In this document: positions 52,080 through 61,389 of the stretch, in pieces
Numbering within the stretch: position 1 is the stretch's first letter
Layout of the letters: every line of letters starts with the position of its first letter
NCBI GenBank assembly: GCA_902604065.1
Contig: CACKXF010000002.1
Span: 1-64,000, forward strand
Direction of reading: 5' to 3'
Length of the DNA stretch: 64,000 bases
From: an uncultured Pelagibacteraceae bacterium
Lineage (GTDB): Bacteria > Pseudomonadota > Alphaproteobacteria > Pelagibacterales > Pelagibacteraceae
The notes under the pieces: generated by a model
Seen by the model: only the letters and a program-made list of their open reading frames with translations
What the model was told of the DNA's origin: nothing
Databases searched by the model: none
Program-made: the position numbers and the translations under genes

Positions 52080-53270
52080 TTAATTTATTTTTTTTAATTT
52101 GGAAACCATCGTACGCCAACCGTCTAGATCGCTTTTATTCGCATATTTGTTTTTTATATAATTATTTTTAAAATTTTCATATTTATTTTTATCTATATTT
52201 AATATTTTATGAAAAAAATTATTTTTTATTTTAAAGTTATAATTTAAATCTATTTTGATCATTTTTAAATTAAGTTCTTTTTTGTACCATTCAAATTCAT
52301 CATCATTTGTTACATCAAGATAATTAAAATTTTCAAAATTTACTAAAATAAGAGGTTTGTTAAATAACACTGACCAAAGAGCAGTAGTGGAATTATGAGC
52401 TATCACTATTTTCGCATCCTTAATGAGGTTAGGAGTTTGATCAAAATAAAATTTTCTATTTATTGGCTTGCTTTTAATGCTTCTTCTAAAATGACCTGCT
52501 ATTTTAAATTTTTTTTTATATTTTTTTTCAAATAATAAAAAAATATTATACATTGTATTCCAATATTTTTTTTTATCAAAATATTTTCTATCTAATTTCA
52601 AAACTTGTGACTCGTAACTATTTTCTATTTCAGAATCTATAAAAATTAAATCTTTTTTTTTATTTAATTTTTTATTTATTCTTAAATATTCTGAATAATC
52701 AAATGAATTTATAAAAAAAGCTTTTTTCTTTTCTTTATTAGATAAATTCTCTAATTGATAATTACTTTCTAAAAAAATATAATTTGGTTTTACAGTCAAA
52801 ATATTTCTCAAAATATTGATTGGAAAATTAATAATGGAACTTAATAACTTTGAAAAAAAAAACTTTAAATCTATAATTATAATATTTTTTATTGTTCTTA
52901 ATTTATTAGTTTTAAACGGTATATGTGAAAAAAATCTCGAAATTTTAATGCCACCTTTCGATTTTAGAGTTAATTCAAGTAATAAGTTAAATTTAAAAAT
53001 TGTTGACCAGTTTAAGAAATAAAATCCCTTTTTTAAATTTTTTATTTTTTTGAATAAATCAAAATAAGAATTTATAACCTTTATATTTCTGTGATTTATT
53101 GATCTATATTCTTTTGCTTTATATCGTTGGCTCAGTTTGAAGTTAATCAATGGTAATAAATACCAAAATTCTTTTACGAAATTTTTTGAATTAGAATTTA
53201 GACCAAACCTTCTTGAATTAAATCTTGTAAGTGGTTGACTAAGTAAAATAATTAATTTTGTATTCTTCAT
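52080..53270 (-). CDS. Putative surface-polysaccharide biosynthesis/glycosyltransferase protein
   Basis: C-terminal AKIVIAHNSTTALWSVLFNKPLILVNFENF resembles the late motif of capsule/CDP-glycerol transferase-like proteins. Confidence 0.5.
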   Translation of the reverse strand: MKNTKLIILLSQPLTRFNSRRFGLNSNSKNFVKEFWYLLPLINFKLSQRYKAKEYRSINHRNIKVINSYFDLFKKIKNLKKGFYFLNWSTIFKFNLLLELTLKSKGGIKISRFFSHIPFKTNKLRTIKNIIIIDLKFFFSKLLSSIINFPINILRNILTVKPNYIFLESNYQLENLSNKEKKKAFFINSFDYSEYLRINKKLNKKKDLIFIDSEIENSYESQVLKLDRKYFDKKKYWNTMYNIFLLFEKKYKKKFKIAGHFRRSIKSKPINRKFYFDQTPNLIKDAKIVIAHNSTTALWSVLFNKPLILVNFENFNYLDVTNDDEFEWYKKELNLKMIKIDLNYNFKIKNNFFHKILNIDKNKYENFKNNYIKNKYANKSDLDGWRTMVSKLKKIN

Positions 53271-53281
53271 TATTTATTTCA

Positions 53282-54431
53282 CTATTTAACGGGAAATTTC
53301 TTTACCCAGTCATTTCCTTTTTTTGTCCACAAATTAGAATTTCTCCATTTTTTCAGCTATATCCCAAAACTCATCTTCATTTATGTCTATAAATTCTAAG
53401 AATTCTTTAAAGTATAGCTTTGGAAATTCTGTATCATATTTGTGCACTAATGCTATTGCCTCTTCTCTAGTTATATATCCCTCTCTAACTTCCCTAGCGG
53501 CATTAGATGTACAACGTCCATGACCAAATTTAATAAGTGCGAACCAGTGATGGAATGTATCCATTTTATCATCAATAGAAGAATACTTTGTATAGGTTCC
53601 CTCTGTTCGTCTATTATTTGGTTTAAATCCAGTGTTTTTACTAGCGTAATAGAAATTGCTGTGATTTGACCAGTTCCTAAAATATCCATAAAAATAAGAG
53701 TCACATTTTTTATCTTTAAATTCTTCCATTGCAGGAGGATAAAAAAATCTAAGTTCTTTTTTTGTGAAACCTTTTTTTAACCAGAAATCAAGTGAGTAAT
53801 TAGAAAACCAAATTTTTTTAAACTCTTCCATTGGCAGAGATTTTTTATTCCAGCTTTTCGATGAGCCGCCGTACTCAGCCTCTGCATTTTCACCCCTAAA
53901 AATTAATTTAATTCCAAATTTAAGTGCAATCGTTACTGGAAACAATACTTGACCATATATGAATCCCTGAAAAGGATCACCCATTTCTATCAAAGCTTGC
54001 TTACTTAATCTTCTTTTAATATCCCCTTGTGGCATGCCCATAATCACATCAAATCCACTGTCATTAAAATTTACAAGATTATCCCAGCCAATATCAGTGT
54101 ATTTGAGAGGAGACCAAGTTACTGTTAAAGGATTCATGCCAAATTTGTGTTTAAGCTCATGAGCAACATATGCTGAATCTTTACCTCCTGAAGACGGGAC
54201 CACACAATCATAATTTTCATTATTGCTTCTATACTTATCTAAAAGAGTTTTTAATTCTTCTTCTCTTTTTTTCCAATCTATTGTTTTTTTATAATCAAAA
54301 TATCTACAAGCACTGCAAATTTGCTCTGCATCAAAAGTTATTCTTGGCCTTTGATTAGAAATTACACATCTCTTACAAAATTTAACCTCATTTGGTAAAT
54401 TGTATTTTTTTGGTATGTCAATTTTATCCAT
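53282..54431 (-). CDS. N-acetyl sugar amidotransferase (PseA/WbpG family), copy 2, with C-terminal frameshift
   Basis: ORF 53334-54431 reads CKRCVISNQRP...CSACRYF...PSSGGKDSAYVAHELKHKFGMNPLTVTWSPLKYTDIGW. The expected tail WRNSNLWTKKGNDWVKKFPVK* continues in another frame to 53282 past an A6 run (53348-53353). Confidence 0.88.
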
Positions 54432-54437
54432 AACTAT

Positions 54438-55103
54438 TTATTTTTTTGTTGCAGATACAATTATTTCTTTTTCAAATGTACTAAAAACTTTAAAACTTGA
54501 TAAACCCACATCATTAATTACAAAACCACTTGATTTAATCATATTAACAAATTCTTTCTTTTTTGGAAAAAACATTTTCAAACGGTAATTATTTTTAGGG
54601 TTGGTCGTGAATAAATTTTTTTTTTTATTTATAGATTTATAATTATGGCTACCGTATAAATTACTATCAATTATTATTTTGCCCCTTTTTTTAAGAATTT
54701 GATTAAAATAACCCAAGTATTCCTTGGCTGTTTTTTTATCTTGAAAATTATTCATTACTGAAAAACATATTATAAAATCAAATTTATTTCTATTTTTTGA
54801 AAAAAAATTTTTATTCTTGAGCAAGTTTAAAATTTTAAATTTTTTTTTAATTTTAAGTTTTTTGATTTTTCTTGTTACTTTTTTTAAAGCAAATTCTGAG
54901 ATGTCACAAAACGTTAAATTATAACCTTTTTTCAACAAGTGAATTCCATTAGTACCTGGTCCACATCCAAAATCTAAAACAGATCCTTTTTTTTTAAAAA
55001 ATATTTTTTCAATTCTAACTAATTCAAGACTAGGATAACTTTTATCGTATCCAGATTTATAAGTTGAGTCATATGACTTAATTGTATCTAATAAAATTTC
55101 CAT
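54438..55103 (-). CDS. Class I SAM-dependent methyltransferase
   Basis: GSVLDFGCGPGTNGIHLLKKGYNLTFCDISEFAL. Confidence 0.88.
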   Translation of the reverse strand: MEILLDTIKSYDSTYKSGYDKSYPSLELVRIEKIFFKKKGSVLDFGCGPGTNGIHLLKKGYNLTFCDISEFALKKVTRKIKKLKIKKKFKILNLLKNKNFFSKNRNKFDFIICFSVMNNFQDKKTAKEYLGYFNQILKKRGKIIIDSNLYGSHNYKSINKKKNLFTTNPKNNYRLKMFFPKKKEFVNMIKSSGFVINDVGLSSFKVFSTFEKEIIVSATKK

Positions 55104-56059
55104 CAGTAGCCTTTAGTTTTTGAGACTTCATAATTTACTTTTTTTCCACTTATATAAGCTTTAATATTATCAAAAACTAACTTAATTCTTCTATTGTTAT
55201 CAGTTGTGACGCCTGCTAAATGGTCAGTTAATAAAAAATTATTTTTTTTATCATATATAATCTTTTTTTTCATTCTGAAGGATCCAGTGTTATCTATTGC
55301 AACACCTAGAAATTTTCTCTTTTTCACAAAATATTTTAAATCTTTAATGTTTATAGTTTGATCTCTAGACACGCTAACAAATATTGAGTTTTTTTTCATA
55401 TTTTTAAATATCTTTTTATTAAAAATTTTTTTTGTTTTATTGGTAAGGGGTAAAGCATTTATAAGTATATCGTAATTTTTTATAATTTTTGGGACTTGTT
55501 TTAAATTATAGTTTCTAATTATATATTTTTTTGAGCTGAAAGAGTGATCAACTGAGCTTATCAAAGAGCTAAAATTACTCAATTTTTTTGCAATTGAGTT
55601 GCCTATCCCACCTAATCCAGCTATGATAATTTTTTTGCCGTTGATTTCCGTTGGCCTGAAAGAATATTTTTTTTCTCGATATTGATCAAACAAACCTCTT
55701 GTAATTGCTAATAATAAAGAAACGCAATGTTCAGATACATTAGGTCCTTGTATTTTCTTTCCCGCAGTAAACTTAAATTTATAACTTTTCATGAATGGTT
55801 CACATTCATCAACTCCAGCTCTAGTTAAATGGAGCCAGTTAAGATATTTGAATTCTTTATGTTTATTTTTAAGAAATTTAGATAGATTAATTTTTACAGG
55901 ATATTCATATAGTACAATTAATGCATTAATTTTTAAGGTCTTTTTGTGAAAAAAGTTATCGTCCCTAACATCAATAAATTCCACTTTTGCATATTTTTTA
56001 TTTAAAGAAAATATTTGATATTTATTTAGTCCAACAATTCCAATTATCTTTTTAGGCAT
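55103..56059 (-). CDS. D-isomer-specific 2-hydroxyacid dehydrogenase family protein
   Basis: GKKIIIAGLGGIGNSIAKKLSNF...LINALPLTNKTKKIFNKKIFKNMKKNSIFVSVSRDQTIN. Confidence 0.87.
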   Translation of the reverse strand: MPKKIIGIVGLNKYQIFSLNKKYAKVEFIDVRDDNFFHKKTLKINALIVLYEYPVKINLSKFLKNKHKEFKYLNWLHLTRAGVDECEPFMKSYKFKFTAGKKIQGPNVSEHCVSLLLAITRGLFDQYREKKYSFRPTEINGKKIIIAGLGGIGNSIAKKLSNFSSLISSVDHSFSSKKYIIRNYNLKQVPKIIKNYDILINALPLTNKTKKIFNKKIFKNMKKNSIFVSVSRDQTINIKDLKYFVKKRKFLGVAIDNTGSFRMKKKIIYDKKNNFLLTDHLAGVTTDNNRRIKLVFDNIKAYISGKKVNYEVSKTKGY

Positions 56060-56690
56060 AAGCTTCTTCTATAGTATTTTTTAATATTTCCAATCCATTT
56101 TTACCACTTTTCTCAGGATGAAACTGAAAGCCAATAATATTATCAGATTTAACTATAGCTGGAACATCAATGTCATAGTATCTGCAATACGCAATTAGAT
56201 CTATTTCATTTTTTGGATAAGCCATATATGAATGTACAAAATAGAAACTTCTGCCACTCAAATTCTTATTGAAATTAAATTTAGAGTTTTTATTTATAAA
56301 AAACAAATTACTCCAATTTATATGTGGTATTTTTATTTTTTTATTTTTTAAATGTTTATCAATTTTGTCTACTTTTCCCTCAATAAAATTAAGTCCGGTA
56401 TGAGATCCCATCTCATATCCCTTGGAAAATAATATTTGCATACCTAGGCATATTCCAAGAAGTGGTTTTTTAAGTGCTACATAATCTTTTATGGTTTTTG
56501 TGAGTTTGTATTTATTTAATAATTCAATCGCATTTTGAAAAGCCCCTACTCCCGGTAAGATTACAAAATCTGCGCTCATTATGTCATCATTTTTATTGCT
56601 TAAAGAACTTTCATATCCGATTTCTTTTAAAGCTCTTTTTAAACTTAAGATATTTCCACATCCATAATTTATAATAACAATCTTTTTCAT
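56052..56690 (-). CDS. hisH: HisH-like glutamine amidotransferase
   Basis: IVIINYGCGNILSLKRALKEIGY...LPGVGAFQNAIELL...PLLGICLGMQILF...GFQFHPEKSG. Confidence 0.92.
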   Translation of the reverse strand: MKKIVIINYGCGNILSLKRALKEIGYESSLSNKNDDIMSADFVILPGVGAFQNAIELLNKYKLTKTIKDYVALKKPLLGICLGMQILFSKGYEMGSHTGLNFIEGKVDKIDKHLKNKKIKIPHINWSNLFFINKNSKFNFNKNLSGRSFYFVHSYMAYPKNEIDLIAYCRYYDIDVPAIVKSDNIIGFQFHPEKSGKNGLEILKNTIEEAYA

Positions 56691-57445
56691 TGATTAAATT
56701 TTCTTACGTCAAGATTTAATTCTATAGCTTTATTTCTTATATCTCTTAAAGATATTTTTTCATAATGTAAGACATGGGCTATTGCAACAGCATCGGCTCC
56801 CCCGATCTTAACTGCTTTTTCAAGGTCATCTAATTTACCAAACCCCCCGCTAGCAATAACAGGCACATCAACAACATTAGTTACAGATTTTATTAAATCA
56901 ACATCAAACCCCTCAGTTGTACCTTCCTGATCTACTGAAGTTAGTAAAATCTCACCAATACCTAAATCTTGAGCTTGCTTAACCCAATCAATAACATCTA
57001 AATCAGTTTTTTCTCGACCAGACTCAACGTAAACGTCCCATTTTTCTTTTTGTTTTTTTTTAGCTTCTACCGATAAAACAATTGCTTGAGATCCAAATCG
57101 TTTTGATAAAATAGACAATATGTTAGGATTTTGAACAGCGTTGGTATTTAATGATATTTTATCTGCACCTGAGTCAAATATTTTCAGTGCATCATCTAGC
57201 GATCTAATGCCTCCTCCTACTGTAAATGGTATGAAAATATCTTCACAAGCTAATTTAATTATCTCATGGAGACTGTTACGATTGTATAAACTTGCAACAA
57301 GATCCATAAAAATTAATTCATCAGCACCGTCTCTATAATATTTTTTTGCAAAATCATTTGGATTTCCCATTACCCGCAATCCCTCTAGATTTATACTTTT
57401 AATCAAATTCGGGCCTTTAACGTCAAGTCTAGCGATTATTCTCAT
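56687..57445 (-). CDS. hisF: HisF-like cyclase/synthase
   Basis: RIIARLDVKGPNLIKSINLEGLRVMGNP...FTVGGGIRSLDDALKIFDSGADKISLNT...VPVIASGGFGKLDDL. Confidence 0.92.
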   Translation of the reverse strand: MRIIARLDVKGPNLIKSINLEGLRVMGNPNDFAKKYYRDGADELIFMDLVASLYNRNSLHEIIKLACEDIFIPFTVGGGIRSLDDALKIFDSGADKISLNTNAVQNPNILSILSKRFGSQAIVLSVEAKKKQKEKWDVYVESGREKTDLDVIDWVKQAQDLGIGEILLTSVDQEGTTEGFDVDLIKSVTNVVDVPVIASGGFGKLDDLEKAVKIGGADAVAIAHVLHYEKISLRDIRNKAIELNLDVRKFNQ

Positions 57446-58016
57446 ATTTACTTAATTTTTTAAAATCTTTCAGCGTATCAATATCTATTGATCTTTTCGG
57501 GGGCATGTTAAATTTATAAGTATTTTTGTAATAGAAAAATTTTTTTTTTATAAAATAGTTTATTTTTTGAATATATATAGCTCCATTAATCTTTTGATTA
57601 GATTTATTGACTGAAACAAGGCTCTTTAAATTTTTTTTTATGGTTATTTTTATTGAATTATCAATGTCCTTAACACTCCGTAAAGGAGAGGTGGGTTGAA
57701 GCAAAATAAAATAATCATATTTTTTCTTGGTTTTTTTTATAACATCAAAAACAACATCTTTTGTCATTGACTTAGATCCAGAGAGTTTTTTTTGCCTTAA
57801 CTTTTCTGTTTTAAAACCATTTTTTTTGGCAATTTTATTAATTTTTTTACTGTCGGTTGACAAAAAGATTTCATCTATGAATCGAGATTTTCTTGCGCTT
57901 AGCATTGATAATAAGAAAAGTGGTTTTTTTTTAAATATTTTTAAGTTTTTAAACTTTAATCTCTTGCTTCCAATTCTTGCTGGAATGATAGCAATAATCT
58001 TTTTTTTTAAGTACAT
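57429..58016 (-). CDS. Acylneuraminate cytidylyltransferase family protein (NeuA/LegF-like)
   Basis: IIAIIPARIGSKRLKFKNLKIFKKKPL...DYFILLQPTSPLRSVKDIDNSI. Confidence 0.9.
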   Translation of the reverse strand: MYLKKKIIAIIPARIGSKRLKFKNLKIFKKKPLFLLSMLSARKSRFIDEIFLSTDSKKINKIAKKNGFKTEKLRQKKLSGSKSMTKDVVFDVIKKTKKKYDYFILLQPTSPLRSVKDIDNSIKITIKKNLKSLVSVNKSNQKINGAIYIQKINYFIKKKFFYYKNTYKFNMPPKRSIDIDTLKDFKKLSKYENNR

Positions 58017-58024
58017 TTAAAACT

Positions 58025-59080
58025 TTATTCACTAGATGGCCAATTTGAAAGATCTTGCCACTCATTTTCATTTATTGGAAAAACTCCAACTTTGAGTTTC
58101 TTTTTAAAAAGTTTTTCTATTAATTCGTTCATATCTAAAGGCTTACTTTTAGAAATTAAATTAAGAACTTTAGGATGAATAACGTAAAAGCCAGTATTAG
58201 CCAAAAAATCTACTTTAGGTTTCTCGTCTATATTTAAGAGTTGACCCTTCTTATTTGTTTTGCAAACACCGTATGGTATCTGGTTTTTCTTTTTCGATAC
58301 TACAACTGTTAACGCAAATTTATTATCTTCATGATACTGATACAAAGAGATAAAATCACAAAAAATCAAAGAGTCACAATTTATAACAAAAAAACTAGTT
58401 TTGAGTTTATCTTTTATTAATCGCAAAGAACCTGCTGTTCCCATTGAAAATTTTTCTTGTACCAGTTTTATATTATATTTTTTATCAAAATTTGAAAAAT
58501 ATGATTTCAATAATTCACTTTTATAGTTAATTGTAATATAAAATTTATTCAGGTTATAAGATTTAAACGTACTTATAACATTTTCAATCATTGATTTTCC
58601 TCTTATAGGTAATAATGGCTTAGGTATAACGCTTGTGTGTGGAAGTAATCTTTTCCCTAATCCACCTGCCATAATTACAGTGCTAATGTTTTTTAATTGA
58701 ATACCCTTTTTGTTAAAATATTTTTTAAAAATTTTATTATCTTCAGGAGTGATTACATCTCTTAGCACTCTACTATTATCTATAACTGGAATGATTTTGT
58801 AATCCCTCTTTGCTATTCTTGAAATTTGAAAATTTTTTTTTTTTTTATATTTTAAATAATATGGTTTCTTATTAACAAATTTAAATATTCTGTCATCAAA
58901 TTCAGCTCCATTTAAAATAGCTCTTCTCACATCTCCATCGGTTAATGTGCCGATTAACTTCATTTTATTGTCTAAAACAATTAAACATTTATTTTTATTT
59001 TTATTTAAAAAAAATAGAGCTTTATTAAGTGTATTGTTTTTATCAATAAATTGATAATTTTTATCGTCTGAAATGATCAT
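58025..59080 (-). CDS. CBS-domain nucleotidyltransferase (PtmE-like)
   Basis: N-terminal CBS pair (KLIGTLTDGDVRRAILNG) followed by VIMAGGLGKRLLPHTSVIPKPLLPIRGKSMIENVI. Confidence 0.88.
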   Translation of the reverse strand: MIISDDKNYQFIDKNNTLNKALFFLNKNKNKCLIVLDNKMKLIGTLTDGDVRRAILNGAEFDDRIFKFVNKKPYYLKYKKKKNFQISRIAKRDYKIIPVIDNSRVLRDVITPEDNKIFKKYFNKKGIQLKNISTVIMAGGLGKRLLPHTSVIPKPLLPIRGKSMIENVISTFKSYNLNKFYITINYKSELLKSYFSNFDKKYNIKLVQEKFSMGTAGSLRLIKDKLKTSFFVINCDSLIFCDFISLYQYHEDNKFALTVVVSKKKNQIPYGVCKTNKKGQLLNIDEKPKVDFLANTGFYVIHPKVLNLISKSKPLDMNELIEKLFKKKLKVGVFPINENEWQDLSNWPSSE

Positions 59081-60239
59081 AAAATTTTTTATTTAAAAAT
59101 GTTTTTTTCTTACTCATATTGAAAACCTGATTTAAAACTTTTGTTAAATTTATTTTTTTATCATAAGGGTTTTTGATATTTGAGATTTTACGATTAAACT
59201 TTTTGGATAAAGCGAAATTTAATGCTTGGTTAATTGATAATTCATTAAATTTACAATCAATAACATTGTCTGGTTTTACTTTCCCCTCTTGTCTGTTACC
59301 AATATTGATTACTGGTAATTTAAAAGAAGTCGCCTCTACAATCCCACTTGAGGAATTGCCGAGCATTAAACTACAATGCATCATAAGATTTGTGTAAAGT
59401 TTTAACCCTGCATTTTTAATAATTTTAATGTTTTTTAATTTTTGATTTAAAAACTTATATTCCCTAACAATTTCTTTGAATCCTGAGTCTGAATTGGGAT
59501 AAGTTAAAATTGCTTGCATATTTGTTTTTTTTAATACGTTGGATAAAATTTTTATATGTTTTTTTATTAACTTTGGTTCTTTAGTTACTGGATGAAACGT
59601 TACTAACATTGTTTTTTTACTAAAATCTAGACCCGTAATTTTACTTATTTCATATTTACTCATTTTTTTTTGCTTCTTCATTAAATTTATTTCAGGGATA
59701 CCTATGTTAACAATACGCCAATTTTCCTCCCCTAATTGATTAATCCTTTTTTTGTACTCTGAATGCGCTACTAAATGAAAATGAGATAATTTAGTTATAG
59801 AGTGTCTAATCGAGTCATCTATTGCTCCCTCTGTTATAGCTCCGCCATATAAGTGTATGACTGGAATATTAAATGGTAAAGCTGCAATAGGCGCTGATAT
59901 CATTTCAAATCTATCGCCTAAAATAAAAATTAAATCTGGTCTTTTTTTTTTTAATATATCAGATATTTTCTTTATTTCAGAACTAACCATAGATGCTAGA
60001 TACTTGGGGTTATCTTGTAAATTAAAGGAAGTGTTTTTATAATTAGGCGATGATACTACCGAAAATTTTTTTTTTATATTTTGTATGGTAGAACCAAAAA
60101 AGCTTAAGTAGTGGATATATGAAGGAACAATTTCCAATTTAACGTTTTTTTTTCCTTTTAAAATATTTAAAATTGGTAAAAACCTCTCAAAATCAGACCT
60201 TCCAACAGTGTATGCTATGACTTTTAATTTATTTTTCAT
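59061..60239 (-). CDS. UDP-N-acetylglucosamine 2-epimerase, hydrolysing (NeuC/LegG-like)
   Basis: RPDLIFILGDRFEMISAPIAALPFNIPVIHLYGGAITEGAIDDSIRHSITKLSHFHLVAHSEYKKRI...LGNSSSGIVEATSFKLPVINIGNRQEGK. Confidence 0.93.
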   Translation of the reverse strand: MKNKLKVIAYTVGRSDFERFLPILNILKGKKNVKLEIVPSYIHYLSFFGSTIQNIKKKFSVVSSPNYKNTSFNLQDNPKYLASMVSSEIKKISDILKKKRPDLIFILGDRFEMISAPIAALPFNIPVIHLYGGAITEGAIDDSIRHSITKLSHFHLVAHSEYKKRINQLGEENWRIVNIGIPEINLMKKQKKMSKYEISKITGLDFSKKTMLVTFHPVTKEPKLIKKHIKILSNVLKKTNMQAILTYPNSDSGFKEIVREYKFLNQKLKNIKIIKNAGLKLYTNLMMHCSLMLGNSSSGIVEATSFKLPVINIGNRQEGKVKPDNVIDCKFNELSINQALNFALSKKFNRKISNIKNPYDKKINLTKVLNQVFNMSKKKTFLNKKFYDHFRR

Positions 60240-61389
60240 AGTTGATAATTGGGCTGCTTGGAAAGTTTACAGCTTTATTAAAAAATATATTTGCATTATT
60301 AATTTTATCTCTTGGGCATGATTTAAAAATTTTAAGGGTATGGAGTGGTCTCCATGTAGATCGAAAACCAAAGCCTTTACTTTTATAATAATTAATGATT
60401 TTTTTTTTAAATTTATTATTTTTGACCAAACCAATTATTAGCCAATAATTTGTCTTTGATTGTTTAGGTTCCTTTAATATCGAAATTTCTTTATTTTCTT
60501 GTAAAATTTTTTCATAAGTTTCATAATTTTTTCTTTTTGCTTTTAAAATTTTTTTCAAATTTTCCATTTGTGCACATCCGACCGCTGCTGATAAATTTGT
60601 CATTCTGTAATTGAAACCAATTTCATCGTGGACATGATCATCAGAACCACTTTTTTTTGCGTGTACTGAAAGATGTTTAAGTTTTTTAGCCATCTTTTTA
60701 TCATTAGTTATAATTGCTCCTCCGCCACCACAAGTAATAGTTTTATTGCCATTAAAACTTAAAATACCTGCATCACTAAAAGTGCCTAAGTGTTTTTTAC
60801 GATAAAAAGAACCTAGGGCCTCTGCAGCATCTTCTATTATTTTAATATTGTATATTCGGCATATTTTTTTAATTTCTAAAATTTTACTGGGAAAACCGTA
60901 TAAGTGAACTACAATTAAAGCTTTAATTTTTTTTCCGGTTTTTTTATTATAAGAATATTTTCCTTTTTTTTTAGAAATACGATCTAAATATAATCTTAAT
61001 TTTTTCGGACAAATTCCAAGATTTTCATTTTCTATATCCACAAAATTTGGAGTTGCATTACAGTAGATTACAGAAGAGGCTGTAGCGACATAAGTTGATG
61101 TGGGCATTAAAATTTCATCGTTTTTTCCAACTTCAAGATACTTCATAATTAAATGAAGAGCAGATGTTCCTGAAGAAGTTGCTACAGCATATTTGCTTTT
61201 AGTATATTTGGCCAATTTATTTTCAAAAGACGATACATAATTTCCAACATAGGAAACAAAACTTGATTCGATACAGTTTGTTAAATATTTTTTTTCATTC
61301 CCTTTAAATAATGGATCATGAAGCCTAGCTGACTTATTATTAAAAACTTTTTTAAGTGAGTTTAATAAATTTCTTTGAGATTTAATCAT
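60229..61389 (-). CDS. DegT/DnrJ/EryC1 aminotransferase (LegC-like)
   Basis: YAVATSSGTSALHLIMKYL...AEALGSFYRKKHLGTFSDAGILSFNGNKTITCGGGGAIIT with the PLP Lys intact. Confidence 0.92.
   Translation of the reverse strand: MIKSQRNLLNSLKKVFNNKSARLHDPLFKGNEKKYLTNCIESSFVSYVGNYVSSFENKLAKYTKSKYAVATSSGTSALHLIMKYLEVGKNDEILMPTSTYVATASSVIYCNATPNFVDIENENLGICPKKLRLYLDRISKKKGKYSYNKKTGKKIKALIVVHLYGFPSKILEIKKICRIYNIKIIEDAAEALGSFYRKKHLGTFSDAGILSFNGNKTITCGGGGAIITNDKKMAKKLKHLSVHAKKSGSDDHVHDEIGFNYRMTNLSAAVGCAQMENLKKILKAKRKNYETYEKILQENKEISILKEPKQSKTNYWLIIGLVKNNKFKKKIINYYKSKGFGFRSTWRPLHTLKIFKSCPRDKINNANIFFNKAVNFPSSPIINYEK

Noticed and set aside
53471-53704. 77-aa minus-strand ORF in a second frame inside amidotransferase copy 2
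   Set aside because: Out-of-frame shadow of a conserved coding region; the real frameshift is further downstream at the A6 run.
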